Counted from the stretch's first letter, positions 44,346 through 53,405 are shown. The stretch is 64,000 nucleotides of DNA from Sporosarcina sp. Marseille-Q4063 (GCF_018309085.1 NZ_CP070502.1:124001-188000), one strand, 5' to 3'. The notes: generated from the sequence alone by a model not told the origin. A program made the numbers and translations.

Positions 44346-44622
44346 ACAGAAACGATTTTTACGTAGTGAAGCAAATCAATTACAACCGCTTTTCCAAATC
44401 GGGAAAAACGGTTTAACGCAATCCGTAATCGAGCAGATAGAAGAAGCTTTAGAAGCCAAGGAATTAATCAAAGTTAATATCTTGCAAAATTGTGGGGAAG
44501 ATAAAAATGAAATTGCACAAACACTTTCAGAACGAGAAGGAATGAATGTTGTTCAAGTGATTGGCAATATTATCGTTTTATATAAAGAATCAATCGAGAA
44601 AAAAAGAATCGAACTTCCGTAA
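44332..44622 (+). CDS. yqeI: YhbY/YqeI family RNA-binding protein (CRM domain)
   Basis: Small pre-50S-associated RNA-binding protein of 96 aa, a single CRM domain: LTGKQKRFLRSEANQLQPLFQIGKNGLTQSVIEQIEEALEAKELIKVNIL, with the GxxG-like loop GKNG. The ATG at 44332 follows GGAGG within aroE; the frame is open further upstream but without an SD site and out of line with homologues. It sits between aroE and nadD, as in B. subtilis. Confidence 0.92.
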   Translation: MLTGKQKRFLRSEANQLQPLFQIGKNGLTQSVIEQIEEALEAKELIKVNILQNCGEDKNEIAQTLSEREGMNVVQVIGNIIVLYKESIEKKRIELP

Positions 44623-44634
44623 GGGGGATTCTAC

Positions 44635-45219
44635 TTGAAACGAATAGGGATTTTAGGGGGTACTTTTAATCCTCCCCATATTGGCCATCTCATTATTGCA
44701 AATGAAATTAAATATGCCCTCGACTTAGATGAAGTCCGCTTAATCCCAACAGCTTCGCCGCCACATAAGGCGGCTGACAAGGATGTGATGGCTCATCAAC
44801 GCCTTCGCATGGTAGAGCTTGCCATAGAGGGTGCTGTGGGCCTCACAGCTTCCTCTATTGAAGTTGATAAAGGGGGAGTATCTTATTCCTATGATACAAT
44901 TTCTGCATTACATGAGATTGAGCCTGAAGCTGAATTTTTTTTCATTATCGGCGCGGATATGGTTGACTTGCTTCCGACATGGCATAAAATAGATGAACTT
45001 GTTCAACTCGTGACCTTTATAGGCGTTAACAGACCTGGATCACTTGGAGAAACGCCGTATCCTGTAAAGTTTATTTCCATTCCAGAAATCGATTTATCGT
45101 CAACGGTCCTTCGGGCAAGGTTAGCTGAGGGCGGAACGATAAAGTTCCTAACCCCTTCCAAAGTGGAATCTTTTATACGTCAGGAGGGTTTGTATGGATC
45201 TGGTGCGGTTGAAAACTGA
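44635..45219 (+). CDS. nadD: Nicotinate-nucleotide adenylyltransferase NadD
   Basis: Forms deamido-NAD from nicotinate mononucleotide and ATP. The 194-aa protein has the nucleotidyltransferase signature GGTFNPPHIGHLIIANE at the N-terminus (HxGH), FFIIGADMVDLLPTWHK in the middle and the second ATP-binding motif SSTVLRARL. The start is a TTG (44635) 7 nt after AAGGGGG. It overlaps yqeK by 26 nt. It is the only NAD biosynthesis gene in the window besides the regulator NiaR. Confidence 0.95.
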   Translation: MKRIGILGGTFNPPHIGHLIIANEIKYALDLDEVRLIPTASPPHKAADKDVMAHQRLRMVELAIEGAVGLTASSIEVDKGGVSYSYDTISALHEIEPEAEFFFIIGADMVDLLPTWHKIDELVQLVTFIGVNRPGSLGETPYPVKFISIPEIDLSSTVLRARLAEGGTIKFLTPSKVESFIRQEGLYGSGAVEN

Positions 45220-45769
45220 ACTTTCAAAGCGATTGTCAACTGGTCGGTACAACCATGTTTTACGGGTTACTAGGGCGGCAAAGCGTTTAGCGACGCTTCA
45301 TGATGTTTCCGAAGATAAAGCGGAACTTGCAGCCTTATTTCATGATATTGCGAAATGCTTGGACCCAACATCGCTTCGTAGTTTGATGGTTGAAAATAAA
45401 GTGGATGAACGGTTGTTTTTATTTCACCACGAATTATGGCATGCTTCCGTAGGTGCTATAATTGCGGAAAATGAATTTAATGTAAAAGATAAAGAAGTAT
45501 TAAATGCAGTCAAATACCATACAACTGGTAGAGCAGGGATGTCCAAATTAGAAAAAGTCATTTATGTCGCAGATATGATAGAACCGGGGCGGAATTTTCC
45601 CGGCGTCCCACAATTACGGGAATTAGCAACAGATAATATTGAAGAGGCCATGGGGGCTTGCATACAGCAGTCAGTGCAATTCCTTGTCACAAAAGGAGTC
45701 CCAGTTTTTCCGGATTCAATTGACTGTTATAATGAGCACGTTATGAAGAGAGGAATCGTGAACAAATGA
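45194..45769 (+). CDS. yqeK: Ap4A-hydrolysing HD-domain protein YqeK
   Basis: HD-family hydrolase of 191 aa; family members were reported to split diadenosine tetraphosphate symmetrically into two ADP. Metal-binding residues: His in RYNHVLRVTR, HD in LFHDIAKC, the paired His in FHHELWHASVGA, and Asp in VIYVADMIEPGR. The SD site AGGAGGG lies inside nadD, and the stop overlaps rsfS (ATGA), so translation of nadD-yqeK-rsfS is probably coupled. Confidence 0.92.
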   Translation: MDLVRLKTELSKRLSTGRYNHVLRVTRAAKRLATLHDVSEDKAELAALFHDIAKCLDPTSLRSLMVENKVDERLFLFHHELWHASVGAIIAENEFNVKDKEVLNAVKYHTTGRAGMSKLEKVIYVADMIEPGRNFPGVPQLRELATDNIEEAMGACIQQSVQFLVTKGVPVFPDSIDCYNEHVMKRGIVNK

Positions 45770-46113
45770 CTACTACATTGTTAACAACAGCATATAAGGC
45801 TGCAGATGATAAAAAAGCATTGGATATTGTCGTATTAAATATGGAAGGTGTTTCAGTTATGGCTGACCAATTTATTATTTGCCATGCGAATTCTGAAAGA
45901 CAAGTTCAAGCTATCGCGAGAGAAGTTATAGACCAAGCAACAAAAGAAGGTTTTCCAATTAGAAGAATGGAAGGGTTTGAAACTGGGAGATGGGTATTAG
46001 CTGATCTTGGCGATGTCGTTGTCCATGTCTTCCACAAAGATGAACGCGACCATTACAATCTAGAAAAACTTTGGGGAGATGCTCCGAAGATTGATATGGC
46101 TAATGCTCTATGA
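45766..46113 (+). CDS. rsfS: Ribosomal silencing factor RsfS (YqeL)
   Basis: Binds ribosomal protein L14 and blocks subunit joining under starvation. The 115 residues carry the family pattern: LDIVVLNMEGVSVMADQFIICHANSERQVQAIAREV, then EGFETGRWVLADLGDVVVHVFHKDERDHYNLEKLWGDAP. The ATG overlaps the yqeK stop and its own stop overlaps the yqeM ATG (ATGA). Confidence 0.95.
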   Translation: MTTTLLTTAYKAADDKKALDIVVLNMEGVSVMADQFIICHANSERQVQAIAREVIDQATKEGFPIRRMEGFETGRWVLADLGDVVVHVFHKDERDHYNLEKLWGDAPKIDMANAL

Positions 46114-46850
46114 ATCGTTCTTACGCGGAGTTTGCTTCCGTTTATGATGAACTCATGTCCGAAATCCCATACGATACATACGTGGAATTAATCAATCTTG
46201 CCGCTAATGGGATAGCGGGCAAGAAAATTTTAGATGTCGGGTGCGGAACAGGGTTATTATCAGTGAAATTGGCAAAATTAGATGGTCTTGTAACCGGGGT
46301 GGATCTTTCGCCCGACATGTTAAGTATAGCAACGAATAGAGCGGAATCACTGAATCTACCGGTAACATTTGTCCAACAACCCATGCAACAACTTACTGGT
46401 TTTTCGGATTTCGATGTAGCAATTATTGCAATTGACTCGTTAAATTATGTCGTTGAAGAAGAAGATGTGCTTCAAACATTCCGAAACATTTATAATTCGC
46501 TGGCAGTCGACGGGGTACTACTATTCGATGTCCATTCCACATTTAAAATGGACGTAATCTTTATGGAAAGTCCCTTCGTCTATGATGATAAGCGTATTTC
46601 GTATATTTGGAATACTGAAGCTGGAGATGAACCTCATTCCGTTTATTCGGAGTTAGCATTTTTCGTTCGAACTGAAAATGATTTGTATACACGATTTGAT
46701 GAGGTTCATTACCAACGTACTTTTTCTGTTTTGGAATATGTCGCTATGCTGGATGAAGCTGGTTTTTCGATTGAACGGATTTTTTCTGATTGGGAAGACT
46801 TGCCCCCGAATTTTGATAGTGAAAGAATATTCTTTCAAGCTCGTAAATAA
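46110..46850 (+). CDS. yqeM: Class I SAM-dependent methyltransferase YqeM
   Basis: Methyltransferase of 246 aa and unknown substrate. Motif I is ILDVGCGTGLLSVKLA, the acidic residue follows in GVDLSPDMLSIA, and IAIDSLNYV is motif IV. The C-terminal half has the beta-rich insert seen in small-molecule methyltransferases (RTENDLYTRFDEVHYQRTFS). It is co-transcribed with rsfS, and the position before comEA is conserved in Bacillales. In B. subtilis the divergent comER gene sits between yqeM and comEA; it is absent here. Confidence 0.9.
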   Translation: MNRSYAEFASVYDELMSEIPYDTYVELINLAANGIAGKKILDVGCGTGLLSVKLAKLDGLVTGVDLSPDMLSIATNRAESLNLPVTFVQQPMQQLTGFSDFDVAIIAIDSLNYVVEEEDVLQTFRNIYNSLAVDGVLLFDVHSTFKMDVIFMESPFVYDDKRISYIWNTEAGDEPHSVYSELAFFVRTENDLYTRFDEVHYQRTFSVLEYVAMLDEAGFSIERIFSDWEDLPPNFDSERIFFQARK

Positions 46851-46922
46851 CTCTTTTAAAATGGCGGATTTTCGTATATAGTAGAATTGACTCCATATGG
46901 ATACCTGCTAGAAAGGGTGAAA

Positions 46923-47564
46923 GTGCTGTTTCTATCATTTGTATCCGATAATTGGCGCAAGTTTCTATTCCCTATGGCAGCAATCGCTGTGATCGTCGCT
47001 TTTTTGCTCATCCCCCATGGGCAAGCAGACAATGGACAACTTGTCTTAAGCGATCAAAATCCTTTAAAAGAAATAAACGAAGAAGCTAGCAAAGAAGTAA
47101 ATGATACGGAATTATTAGTGCCTGCCGTTATTATGGTGGATGTAAAAGGTGCAGTCCGACATCCGGGTGTCTACACGATGGAAGAAGGAAATCGGATTAT
47201 TGATGCGATAAATGCGGCAGGCGGTTATTTGCCTGACGCTGATTCACGTTTATTAAATCATGCTATGAAACTAACAGATGAACTACTTGTTTATGTACCT
47301 CTTGTAGGTGAAGAACTATTAGAGAGTGAAGTCAGTTTAGTTTTGCAACAAAATCCGCAAGACAAAGACGGTTTGGTAAACATTAATACAGCAGATGAAA
47401 GTTTACTGATGACGATTAATGGGATTGGTCTGGCGAAAGCCTCAGCTATTATTAATTACCGAGATGAGCATGGACCATTCAGTTCATTAGAATCAATTAT
47501 GGATGTTTCAGGAATTGGGCAAAAGACATTTGAAAAACTAGAACATCAAATAAAAGTTGACTGA
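46923..47564 (+). CDS. comEA: Competence DNA receptor ComEA
   Basis: Membrane-anchored double-stranded DNA-binding protein of the uptake machine. The 213 residues comprise one membrane helix (about residues 13-31, KFLFPMAAIAVIVAFLLIP), an SLBB/oligomerisation domain (VMVDVKGAVRHPGVYTM-like, IMVDVKGAVRHPGVYTMEE) and a C-terminal pair of helix-hairpin-helix motifs (VNINTADESLLMTINGIGLAKASAIINYR and MDVSGIGQKTFEKL). The frame is open from a TTG at 46887, but AAAGGGTGAAA precedes the GTG at 46923. comEB follows. Confidence 0.93.
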   Translation: MLFLSFVSDNWRKFLFPMAAIAVIVAFLLIPHGQADNGQLVLSDQNPLKEINEEASKEVNDTELLVPAVIMVDVKGAVRHPGVYTMEEGNRIIDAINAAGGYLPDADSRLLNHAMKLTDELLVYVPLVGEELLESEVSLVLQQNPQDKDGLVNINTADESLLMTINGIGLAKASAIINYRDEHGPFSSLESIMDVSGIGQKTFEKLEHQIKVD

Positions 47565-47604
47565 AAATCAGGAGTTTACTAATACAAATTTCGGAGGCAT
47601 TCAT

Positions 47605-48168
47605 ATGGAGCGAATTACATGGGATCAGTTTTTTATGGCTCAGTGTCACCTTTTAGCATTAAGAAGTACATGCACCAGGCTGGCAGTCGGCGCCATAATT
47701 GTTAGAGATAATCGAATAATAGCCGGAGGATATAATGGTTCAATTTCCGGAGGCGATCATTGTATTGATCATGGGTGCTATGTTGTTGAAAATCATTGTA
47801 TTCGAACCATTCATGCTGAAATGAATGCTCTCTTGCAATGTTCTAAATATGGTATTCCGGCCGCCGATTCAATATTGTATGTCACTCACTTCCCTTGTTT
47901 ACAATGTTCAAAAGCGATTATTCAGGCCGGTGTAAAAAACGTGTATTATGCAACAGATTATCGAAATCATGAGTATGCGATTAAGTTATTCGAACAGGCA
48001 GGTGTTACTGTTCAACATATCCCTTTCGATGAAACAAAAATAGATTTTTCAGGCGACGCCAAATTAAATTTAATTAACGATATGCTAAAATCTTTACATG
48101 AACTGGGAGCAGATGAAGAAGACTTGATGCCCTTACTGAAGAGGGTGAATGAACTATTCGGGACTTAA
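47605..48168 (+). CDS. comEB: ComEB, dCMP deaminase family
   Basis: Zinc-dependent deoxycytidylate deaminase-type enzyme of 187 aa. The zinc site is complete: HAE in CIRTIHAEMNALLQC and PCLQC in THFPCLQCSKAII. In B. subtilis the protein is encoded in the com operon but is dispensable for transformation, so its place may serve translation of comEC. The ATG at 47605 has CGGAGG upstream; an upstream in-frame start overlaps comEA and lacks an SD site. Its 3' end overlaps the proposed comEC start by 13 nt. Confidence 0.93.
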   Translation: MERITWDQFFMAQCHLLALRSTCTRLAVGAIIVRDNRIIAGGYNGSISGGDHCIDHGCYVVENHCIRTIHAEMNALLQCSKYGIPAADSILYVTHFPCLQCSKAIIQAGVKNVYYATDYRNHEYAIKLFEQAGVTVQHIPFDETKIDFSGDAKLNLINDMLKSLHELGADEEDLMPLLKRVNELFGT

Positions 48169-50456
48169 TCAATCGAATCCGATTTATTTATGTTGCCATA
48201 CCGATTGCCGTATCCGCATTTGCGGCGTACGGCACGGTTTATCTTTTGTTAGTTAACGTTGTATTCCTCCCTATCTTTTTTCGCAGAAAAGAAGATTTCC
48301 TCACACCTATCCTCGCAGTTCTAGCTGCTTTTTTCTCTTATTTGTATATTTCAGCTACACTGCCTGAAATTATTGAAAGCGGAATCGAAACGGAAACATT
48401 GACGTGGTCCGATAATGCAAAAATTGATGGCGGTTCCATAAAAGGTTTTGCTAAAACGAATAATGGAAATTCGATTTATGCGATTTATCGATTTAAGACA
48501 GAAGACGAAAAAAATAAATTTAAAGAACTTAACTTGCCATCTGTGCAATTTACATTGTCAGGCGAATATCTAAAAGCCGATATTCCTTCACATGCGTATT
48601 CTTTTAGTATGGATAAATATTTAAAAATGTACGGTGCATCTGGAATATTCGAATCGGAAGCCATCTTACAAATTGAAGTTAAGGACACCCTTATTTCTCG
48701 TCTATCCGCTCATAGACGGACAGTTAAGCAGCATATTCAAAAGACATTTCCAGAATCGCTGATTACCGAAGCAGAAGCCCTGTTGATTGGCGATCGATCC
48801 GGGATGACAAATGATGAAGGAGCCATTTTACGTCGGCTAGGCATTACTCATTTGTTTGCTATTTCCGGTCTTCATGTTGGCTTATTAACTTTTATGTTGC
48901 GGGAACTTCTATTGCGCTTAAAAGTACGCAGAGAATCATTGAATTTATTGCTGATATTTTTGCTGCCGATTTATGCAATAATGGCAGGAGGCGCTCCTTC
49001 AGTTTGGCGTGCAGTTTCTGTAACTGTTTTTATCTTAATGACAACTTTTGGTCGAGTTAAAGTCAGACTGGATAATGCAATCGCTTTAAGTGCAATTGTT
49101 TTTATTTTATATGAACCTTTTGTTCTTTTTCAACCTGGCTTTCAATTATCTTATTTGGCAGCATTTTCACTAGTTTTATCTTCAACGATTCTATCCAAAA
49201 CGAATTCGGTGATCAAAGTATCATTTTTTGTTACTTTATTTAGCCAATTATCCCTTTACCCTGTTTTGTTGTTTCATTTTCATGAACTATCTTTATCATC
49301 ATTTATTGTAAACCTTTTTTATGTTCCGCTCTATTCGGTACTTATTTTACCTATTAATATTATTTTGCTTATTATGACTGTGATTTTTCCTGCAATTGCG
49401 AGTTTTTTATTTGTTTTTTATGTACCTATCAGGGAGTTTATTCACATATTGACAAATTGGATTGCATCAATTCCATATCAATTATGGACACCGGGAAAGC
49501 CGGGTGTAATTGAAAGTGTTTTTGCTGTCGTTGGCGTTCTCCTGTTCTTTCTACGGTATGAAGAAGGCAAAAACTTTTTTCGTTCCTTGGTATTTGTCCT
49601 AGTTCCTGCACTTCTAATTCATTTACTGCCTTATTTCGATAGCACGCTGCGTGTAACCTATCTAGATGTCGGGCAAGGGGATAGCGTCGTAATTGAACTG
49701 CCATACAGACGCGCTGTTTATGTAATTGATACAGGAGGATCAGTTGCGTTCGGGAAGGCTAACTGGAAAACGCCAGGCAATCAGTTTGAAGTAGGACGCC
49801 AAATTGTGGTTCCTTATTTAAGAGGGCGCGGAATTTCGAAAATTGATAAACTGATTATTTCTCATGCGGATGCGGATCATATGGAAGGTGCAGATGAAGT
49901 ACTTGAAGAAATTGAGGTCGGAGAAATTCATATATCTCCGGGCAGTCTAACTGAACTAGAGATGGAGGATTTATATCATATTGCCGGAAGGAAAAATATA
50001 CCTTTTATTGAAGTGGAGGAAGGTATTTCATGGACGGACAATCATGCAACTTTTGACTATGTCAATCCGCCGAAAGGTAATTATACTGGAAATAATAGTT
50101 CACTCGTTTTATTAATGAGAACTGAGGGTCCGTCGTTTTTATTCACAGGTGATATGGAGGTTGAATCGGAAGAGAAGTTTTTAAGAAGATATAAGACGAT
50201 TGATTTTGGACAGGTAATATTAAAAGTGGGGCATCATGGTAGTAAAACGTCTAGTTCAGATCAATTTATCGATTATTTACGGCCTGAATTAGCCATCATT
50301 TCCTCGGGTCGTAAAAATATGTACGGACATCCCCATTCACAGGTAATCGACACGTTTTCAAAATTTAATATTCCTGTACTGGAAACTGCTAAGAATGGTT
50401 CGATTGTTGTTTCGGTGAAAGATGGCCGGTATAGGGTAAATTTATCGACGCAATAA
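48156..50456 (+). CDS. comEC: Competence DNA channel ComEC, apparent AUU start
   Basis: Polytopic membrane protein that passes single-stranded DNA into the cell. From 48156 it is 766 aa, close to the usual length. It has N-terminal helices (IYVAIPIAVSAFAAYGTVYL onward), an OB-fold-like loop, the competence domain with several helices (ITHLFAISGLHVGLLTF), and a C-terminal metallo-beta-lactamase domain (LDVGQGDSVVIELP, ISHADADHMEG, VGHHGSKTSS). No ATG, GTG, TTG or CTG occurs in frame between the upstream stop and a TTG at 48246 that lacks an SD site and would remove the first helix. An ATT at 48156 sits 7 nt after GGTGA and gives (M)RDLINRIRFIYV. The family is certain; the start is an inference. 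Confidence 0.85.
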   Translation: MRDLINRIRFIYVAIPIAVSAFAAYGTVYLLLVNVVFLPIFFRRKEDFLTPILAVLAAFFSYLYISATLPEIIESGIETETLTWSDNAKIDGGSIKGFAKTNNGNSIYAIYRFKTEDEKNKFKELNLPSVQFTLSGEYLKADIPSHAYSFSMDKYLKMYGASGIFESEAILQIEVKDTLISRLSAHRRTVKQHIQKTFPESLITEAEALLIGDRSGMTNDEGAILRRLGITHLFAISGLHVGLLTFMLRELLLRLKVRRESLNLLLIFLLPIYAIMAGGAPSVWRAVSVTVFILMTTFGRVKVRLDNAIALSAIVFILYEPFVLFQPGFQLSYLAAFSLVLSSTILSKTNSVIKVSFFVTLFSQLSLYPVLLFHFHELSLSSFIVNLFYVPLYSVLILPINIILLIMTVIFPAIASFLFVFYVPIREFIHILTNWIASIPYQLWTPGKPGVIESVFAVVGVLLFFLRYEEGKNFFRSLVFVLVPALLIHLLPYFDSTLRVTYLDVGQGDSVVIELPYRRAVYVIDTGGSVAFGKANWKTPGNQFEVGRQIVVPYLRGRGISKIDKLIISHADADHMEGADEVLEEIEVGEIHISPGSLTELEMEDLYHIAGRKNIPFIEVEEGISWTDNHATFDYVNPPKGNYTGNNSSLVLLMRTEGPSFLFTGDMEVESEEKFLRRYKTIDFGQVILKVGHHGSKTSSSDQFIDYLRPELAIISSGRKNMYGHPHSQVIDTFSKFNIPVLETAKNGSIVVSVKDGRYRVNLSTQ

Positions 50457-50485
50457 AAAACGGACATGCAAGCATGTCCGTTTTT
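50456..50485. terminator. Bidirectional terminator, comEC / yqzM
   Basis: ACGGACATGC (50460-50469) pairs with GCATGTCCGT (50472-50481), with A-run before and T-run after. Confidence 0.9.
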
Positions 50486-50497
50486 CGCTCGATCATA

Positions 50498-50632
50498 TTA
50501 ACTTGCTATAAAGTCAATAATTGTAGCAATAACAAAAATAGCAGAGAAGGCTACAAATGCTACGACAAAGCCAACGGCCGAATCAACGAAATCATTTCGT
50601 TTTGACTGTACATCATGTTCAAACTCATTCAT
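50498..50632 (-). CDS. yqzM: YqzM family membrane microprotein
   Basis: Protein of 44 aa, MNEFEHDVQSKRNDFVDSAV followed by a hydrophobic helix (GFVVAFVAFSAIFVIATIID) and FIAS. It matches B. subtilis YqzM in length and position, between comEC and holA on the opposite strand. Function unknown. The SD site GGGAGGTG lies just before the ATG at 50632. It converges with comEC on a shared terminator. Confidence 0.85.
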   Translation of the reverse strand: MNEFEHDVQSKRNDFVDSAVGFVVAFVAFSAIFVIATIIDFIAS

Positions 50633-50793
50633 TGCTACACCTCCCATATATCATTTATAGTATAATTGATTCCCGGGGAAAAATCTATGTTAATCATCTT
50701 TTATCTAACAATCCTTGGGAAATGACACAAATTGTTCAAACAGGTACTTATAATAATGTATACTTATACTACATAGTTACTAGAGGTGAAGAT

Positions 50794-51810
50794 ATGGCAA
50801 ACGCAACTTGGAAAAATATTGCTTCGGGAAAAATTGATCCGGTATATTTACTTATGGGGATTGAACAACATATTTTTGACTCGACAATTGAGCGGTTAAC
50901 AAAGGCGATACCGGATATGGATGAAAATTCAGTTATCCGATTCGATCTTGAAGAAACAGAAGTGGAAACAGTTATTGAAGAAGCCGATACATTGCCATTT
51001 TTACAAGATCATAAATTGATTATCGCAAGCAATGCATCATTTTTAAGCGGACAAGATAAAAAGAGAAATGCGGTTGAGCATAACATAGAATTGCTCGAGA
51101 ATTGGCTTGACAATCCTTCTCCAACTGCAACTGTCGTTTTTATAGCGCCATTTGAAAATTTAGATGGCCGAAAAAGAATAACGAAAAAAATGAGGAAAAC
51201 TGCGACAGTAATTGAGGCAAATCGACTGCAGGGAAGAGACTTATTAACTTGGATTCAACACCAAGCTAAGGTGAATGGCGTTCACATTACCGCTGAAACT
51301 GCCGGGAGCCTTGTCAATATGTCGGGTGACAGTCTTTTGGCTCTATCGGCCGAGATTAGCAAGATGACGACTTACCTAGGCGGAACAGGTGAAATAACGG
51401 ATGATCTAATTGAATTGCTAGTTCCAAGAACGCCTGAAATGGATGTTTTCAGATTAACAGATTCATATGTATCAGGAAATATCGGTAAAACCATTTCGAT
51501 TTACCATGATTTACTTCGTAATGGTGAAGAGCCGATTATGTTAACCTCGTTAATTGCTGGGCATATTCGGTTGATGATACATGTTCAATCATTGCGCAAA
51601 AAAGGATACCAACAACAACAAATTGCGAAAACCCTGCAAGTTCATCCTTATCGCGTAAAGCTAATGATGGAAAATAGAAATATACCAAACGAGAATCGGT
51701 TGTTATCAATTATCAAAGAACTTGCCGCTATTGATTTCAAGTTGAAATCGACTGGCGGAAGGCGAGAGCGTGTATTGGAACTGTTTTTAATGGATCCTTT
51801 ACGCGGTTAG
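50794..51810 (+). CDS. holA: DNA polymerase III delta subunit HolA
   Basis: Clamp-loader subunit that opens the sliding clamp. At 338 aa it begins MANATWKNIASGKIDPVYLLMGIEQHIF, the usual LLxGxE start. An AAA-like domain lacking a working Walker A follows (LPFLQDHKLIIASNASFL, TATVVFIAPFENLDGRKRITKKM), then the C-terminal collar domain (MDVFRLTDSYVSGNIGKTISIYHDLLRNGEEPIMLTSLIAGHIR). GAGGTGAAG precedes the ATG at 50794; the open frame runs much further upstream through yqzM in antisense and is not coding. Confidence 0.94.
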   Translation: MANATWKNIASGKIDPVYLLMGIEQHIFDSTIERLTKAIPDMDENSVIRFDLEETEVETVIEEADTLPFLQDHKLIIASNASFLSGQDKKRNAVEHNIELLENWLDNPSPTATVVFIAPFENLDGRKRITKKMRKTATVIEANRLQGRDLLTWIQHQAKVNGVHITAETAGSLVNMSGDSLLALSAEISKMTTYLGGTGEITDDLIELLVPRTPEMDVFRLTDSYVSGNIGKTISIYHDLLRNGEEPIMLTSLIAGHIRLMIHVQSLRKKGYQQQQIAKTLQVHPYRVKLMMENRNIPNENRLLSIIKELAAIDFKLKSTGGRRERVLELFLMDPLRG

Positions 51811-51822
51811 GATAAAAATAAG

Positions 51823-51855
51823 AAAAGACCGTCCATTTTATTGGACGGTCTTTGT
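51823..51855. terminator. Bidirectional terminator, holA / rpsT
   Basis: AAAGACCGTCC (51824-51834) pairs with GGACGGTCTTT (51843-51853), short loop, A- and T-rich flanks. Confidence 0.9.
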
Positions 51856-51866
51856 ATTCCATATGA

Positions 51867-52121
51867 TTATTGTGCTGCTTTTTTTGTAAGACGTGCTTTT
51901 TGGCGTGAAGCATTATTTTTATGGATAAGGCCTTTACGTGCAGCAGTGTCCATTAGTTTAATGGCTTTTCTTACAACTTCAGTAGTGTTTTCATCATTGT
52001 TTTCAATTGCTAGTTCAGCTTTACGAACAGCAGAACGCATTGTTGCTTTAGCATGTGAATTACGTTCGTTTTTACTTGCGTTTTGTTTTACGCTTTTAAT
52101 TGCTGATTTAATGTTTGGCAA
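51867..52121 (-). CDS. rpsT: 30S ribosomal protein S20
   Basis: Primary 16S rRNA-binding protein, 84 aa and very basic. The start is a TTG at 52121 preceded by GGAGGTGA, giving MPNIKSAIKSVKQNASKNERN, the standard S20 N-terminus; the longer open frame has no support. S20 C-terminal helix: KGLIHKNNASRQKARLTKKAAQ. The leader is about 70 nt from a strong promoter. It converges with holA. Confidence 0.95.
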   Translation of the reverse strand: MPNIKSAIKSVKQNASKNERNSHAKATMRSAVRKAELAIENNDENTTEVVRKAIKLMDTAARKGLIHKNNASRQKARLTKKAAQ

Positions 52122-52195
52122 ATCATTCACCTCCAATTTCAGGTAGGGCAAAAGCATTCATTCATAAGATCGAAGCCTCTTCCATAACATCAGTA

Positions 52196-52224
52196 ATTTT
52201 AACAAATCGAGCGAAAAATTGCAA
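52196..52224 (-). promoter_or_regulatory. Sigma-A promoter of rpsT
   Basis: Minus strand: TTGCAA (52224-52219), 17-nt spacer, TAAAAT (52201-52196), also with TGt before the -10. Confidence 0.8.
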
Positions 52225-52317
52225 TGAAAAAATCTGATTGGACTGATTCACTTCTAATAATTCAACAAAAAGAATATTTGCCGCACACTTCGTACAAACT
52301 AACACCGAGGTGATTTA

Positions 52318-53355
52318 ATGAGTAATCTTGATTACTATCGAACAGATCTTCTTGTAGAAAATGAAGAAATGGTTCGTCATCAAACGGAATCGGAAAAGAA
52401 TCGACTTAAAGAAGCTAATGGGATTGATTTTAATGAATCACGACAAGGAAGAATCATTGTAACGGAAGTTAAAGTGGACGACGTGGGTGAAGAACGAATT
52501 GGAAAGAAAAAAGGCACGTACGTAACTTTAACTGTACCAACCCTGACTATTCAAGATACGGAAGAGATCAATAATTTATCAAATTTATTAATTGAAAAAC
52601 TTGATGATATTCTCCAACATGAACCTTCTATCGTTAAAGGAAAGATTTTATTCATCGGATTAGGAAATCGAGATGTGACCCCCGATGCGGTAGGTCCTCT
52701 GTTGATAGATAAATTACAGGAAATCGTTCCTGATTATTATTCAGAGGATGGAAGTGAAATCTATGTATATGCACCAGGCGTTACAGTGCAAACAGGTTTA
52801 GAAACGGCGGATTTTGTTAAGGCAATCGTAACGGAGGTTAAACCGAGTCTGCTGATTGTCATCGATGCACTTGCAGCTCGCGATTCGTCGCGTCTTTGCA
52901 GGACGATACAATTGACCGATACAGGAATTCATCCGGGATCTGGTGTGGGAAATAGTCGTAAGGAACTTTCCAAGGAAACACTTGGCTTGCCGGTTATTGC
53001 AATCGGAATCCCGACAGTTGTTGATGGACCCGTGCTTGTAGCAGATGCCATTGATCGTATGTTTGGATATATCGCTTCAAAAATAGAGGAAGAAAACAGC
53101 CCATCATCACGATTGTCTGTTACCCCATGGTTACACTCTGGAAATAAAGAAGCGGATCGCTCAACACTGCGACCGATATTTGGCGAGTGGTCAGAATGGT
53201 CTCATGAGGATCGTGTGAAGTTATTTGAAGAAGTTTTAACGACCCATGAGTTAAGAACATTTATATCGCCAAAAGAAATTGACTCCTGGGTAACTTTGTA
53301 CGCTGAAGCTCTAACGGGTTCATTATCTGGTTGGGTTGAACGTATTAAAAAATAG
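52318..53355 (+). CDS. gpr: Germination protease GPR
   Basis: Aspartic-type protease that degrades small acid-soluble spore proteins when spores germinate; made as an inactive zymogen in the forespore. At 345 aa it starts with a short pro-region (MSNLDYYRTDLLVENEEM), followed by FNESRQGRIIVTEVKVD, the conserved LFIGLGNRDVTPDAVGPL, the active-site region LLIVIDALAARDSSRLCRTIQLTDTGIHPGSGVGN and GIPTVVDGPVLV. SD site GAGGTGAT. spoIIP follows after 50 nt, as in B. subtilis. Firm evidence for a spore former. Confidence 0.96.
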   Translation: MSNLDYYRTDLLVENEEMVRHQTESEKNRLKEANGIDFNESRQGRIIVTEVKVDDVGEERIGKKKGTYVTLTVPTLTIQDTEEINNLSNLLIEKLDDILQHEPSIVKGKILFIGLGNRDVTPDAVGPLLIDKLQEIVPDYYSEDGSEIYVYAPGVTVQTGLETADFVKAIVTEVKPSLLIVIDALAARDSSRLCRTIQLTDTGIHPGSGVGNSRKELSKETLGLPVIAIGIPTVVDGPVLVADAIDRMFGYIASKIEEENSPSSRLSVTPWLHSGNKEADRSTLRPIFGEWSEWSHEDRVKLFEEVLTTHELRTFISPKEIDSWVTLYAEALTGSLSGWVERIKK

Positions 53356-53405
53356 GCATTGATTCGTTTTCCAAAGCATATAGTTGGAGAACGGAGGGAT
53401 GCAAA

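Noticed and set aside
52141..52175. Eight-codon ORF (MNECFCPT) in the rpsT leader
   Set aside because: Its SD site (GAGG) is weak and 10 nt away, and no hairpin hides the rpsT SD site, so there is no attenuator logic.
52272..52301. Sigma-G-like promoter GAATA / CAAACTA before gpr
   Set aside because: The spacing (18 nt) fits, but transcription would begin inside the SD site of gpr, leaving no usable leader.
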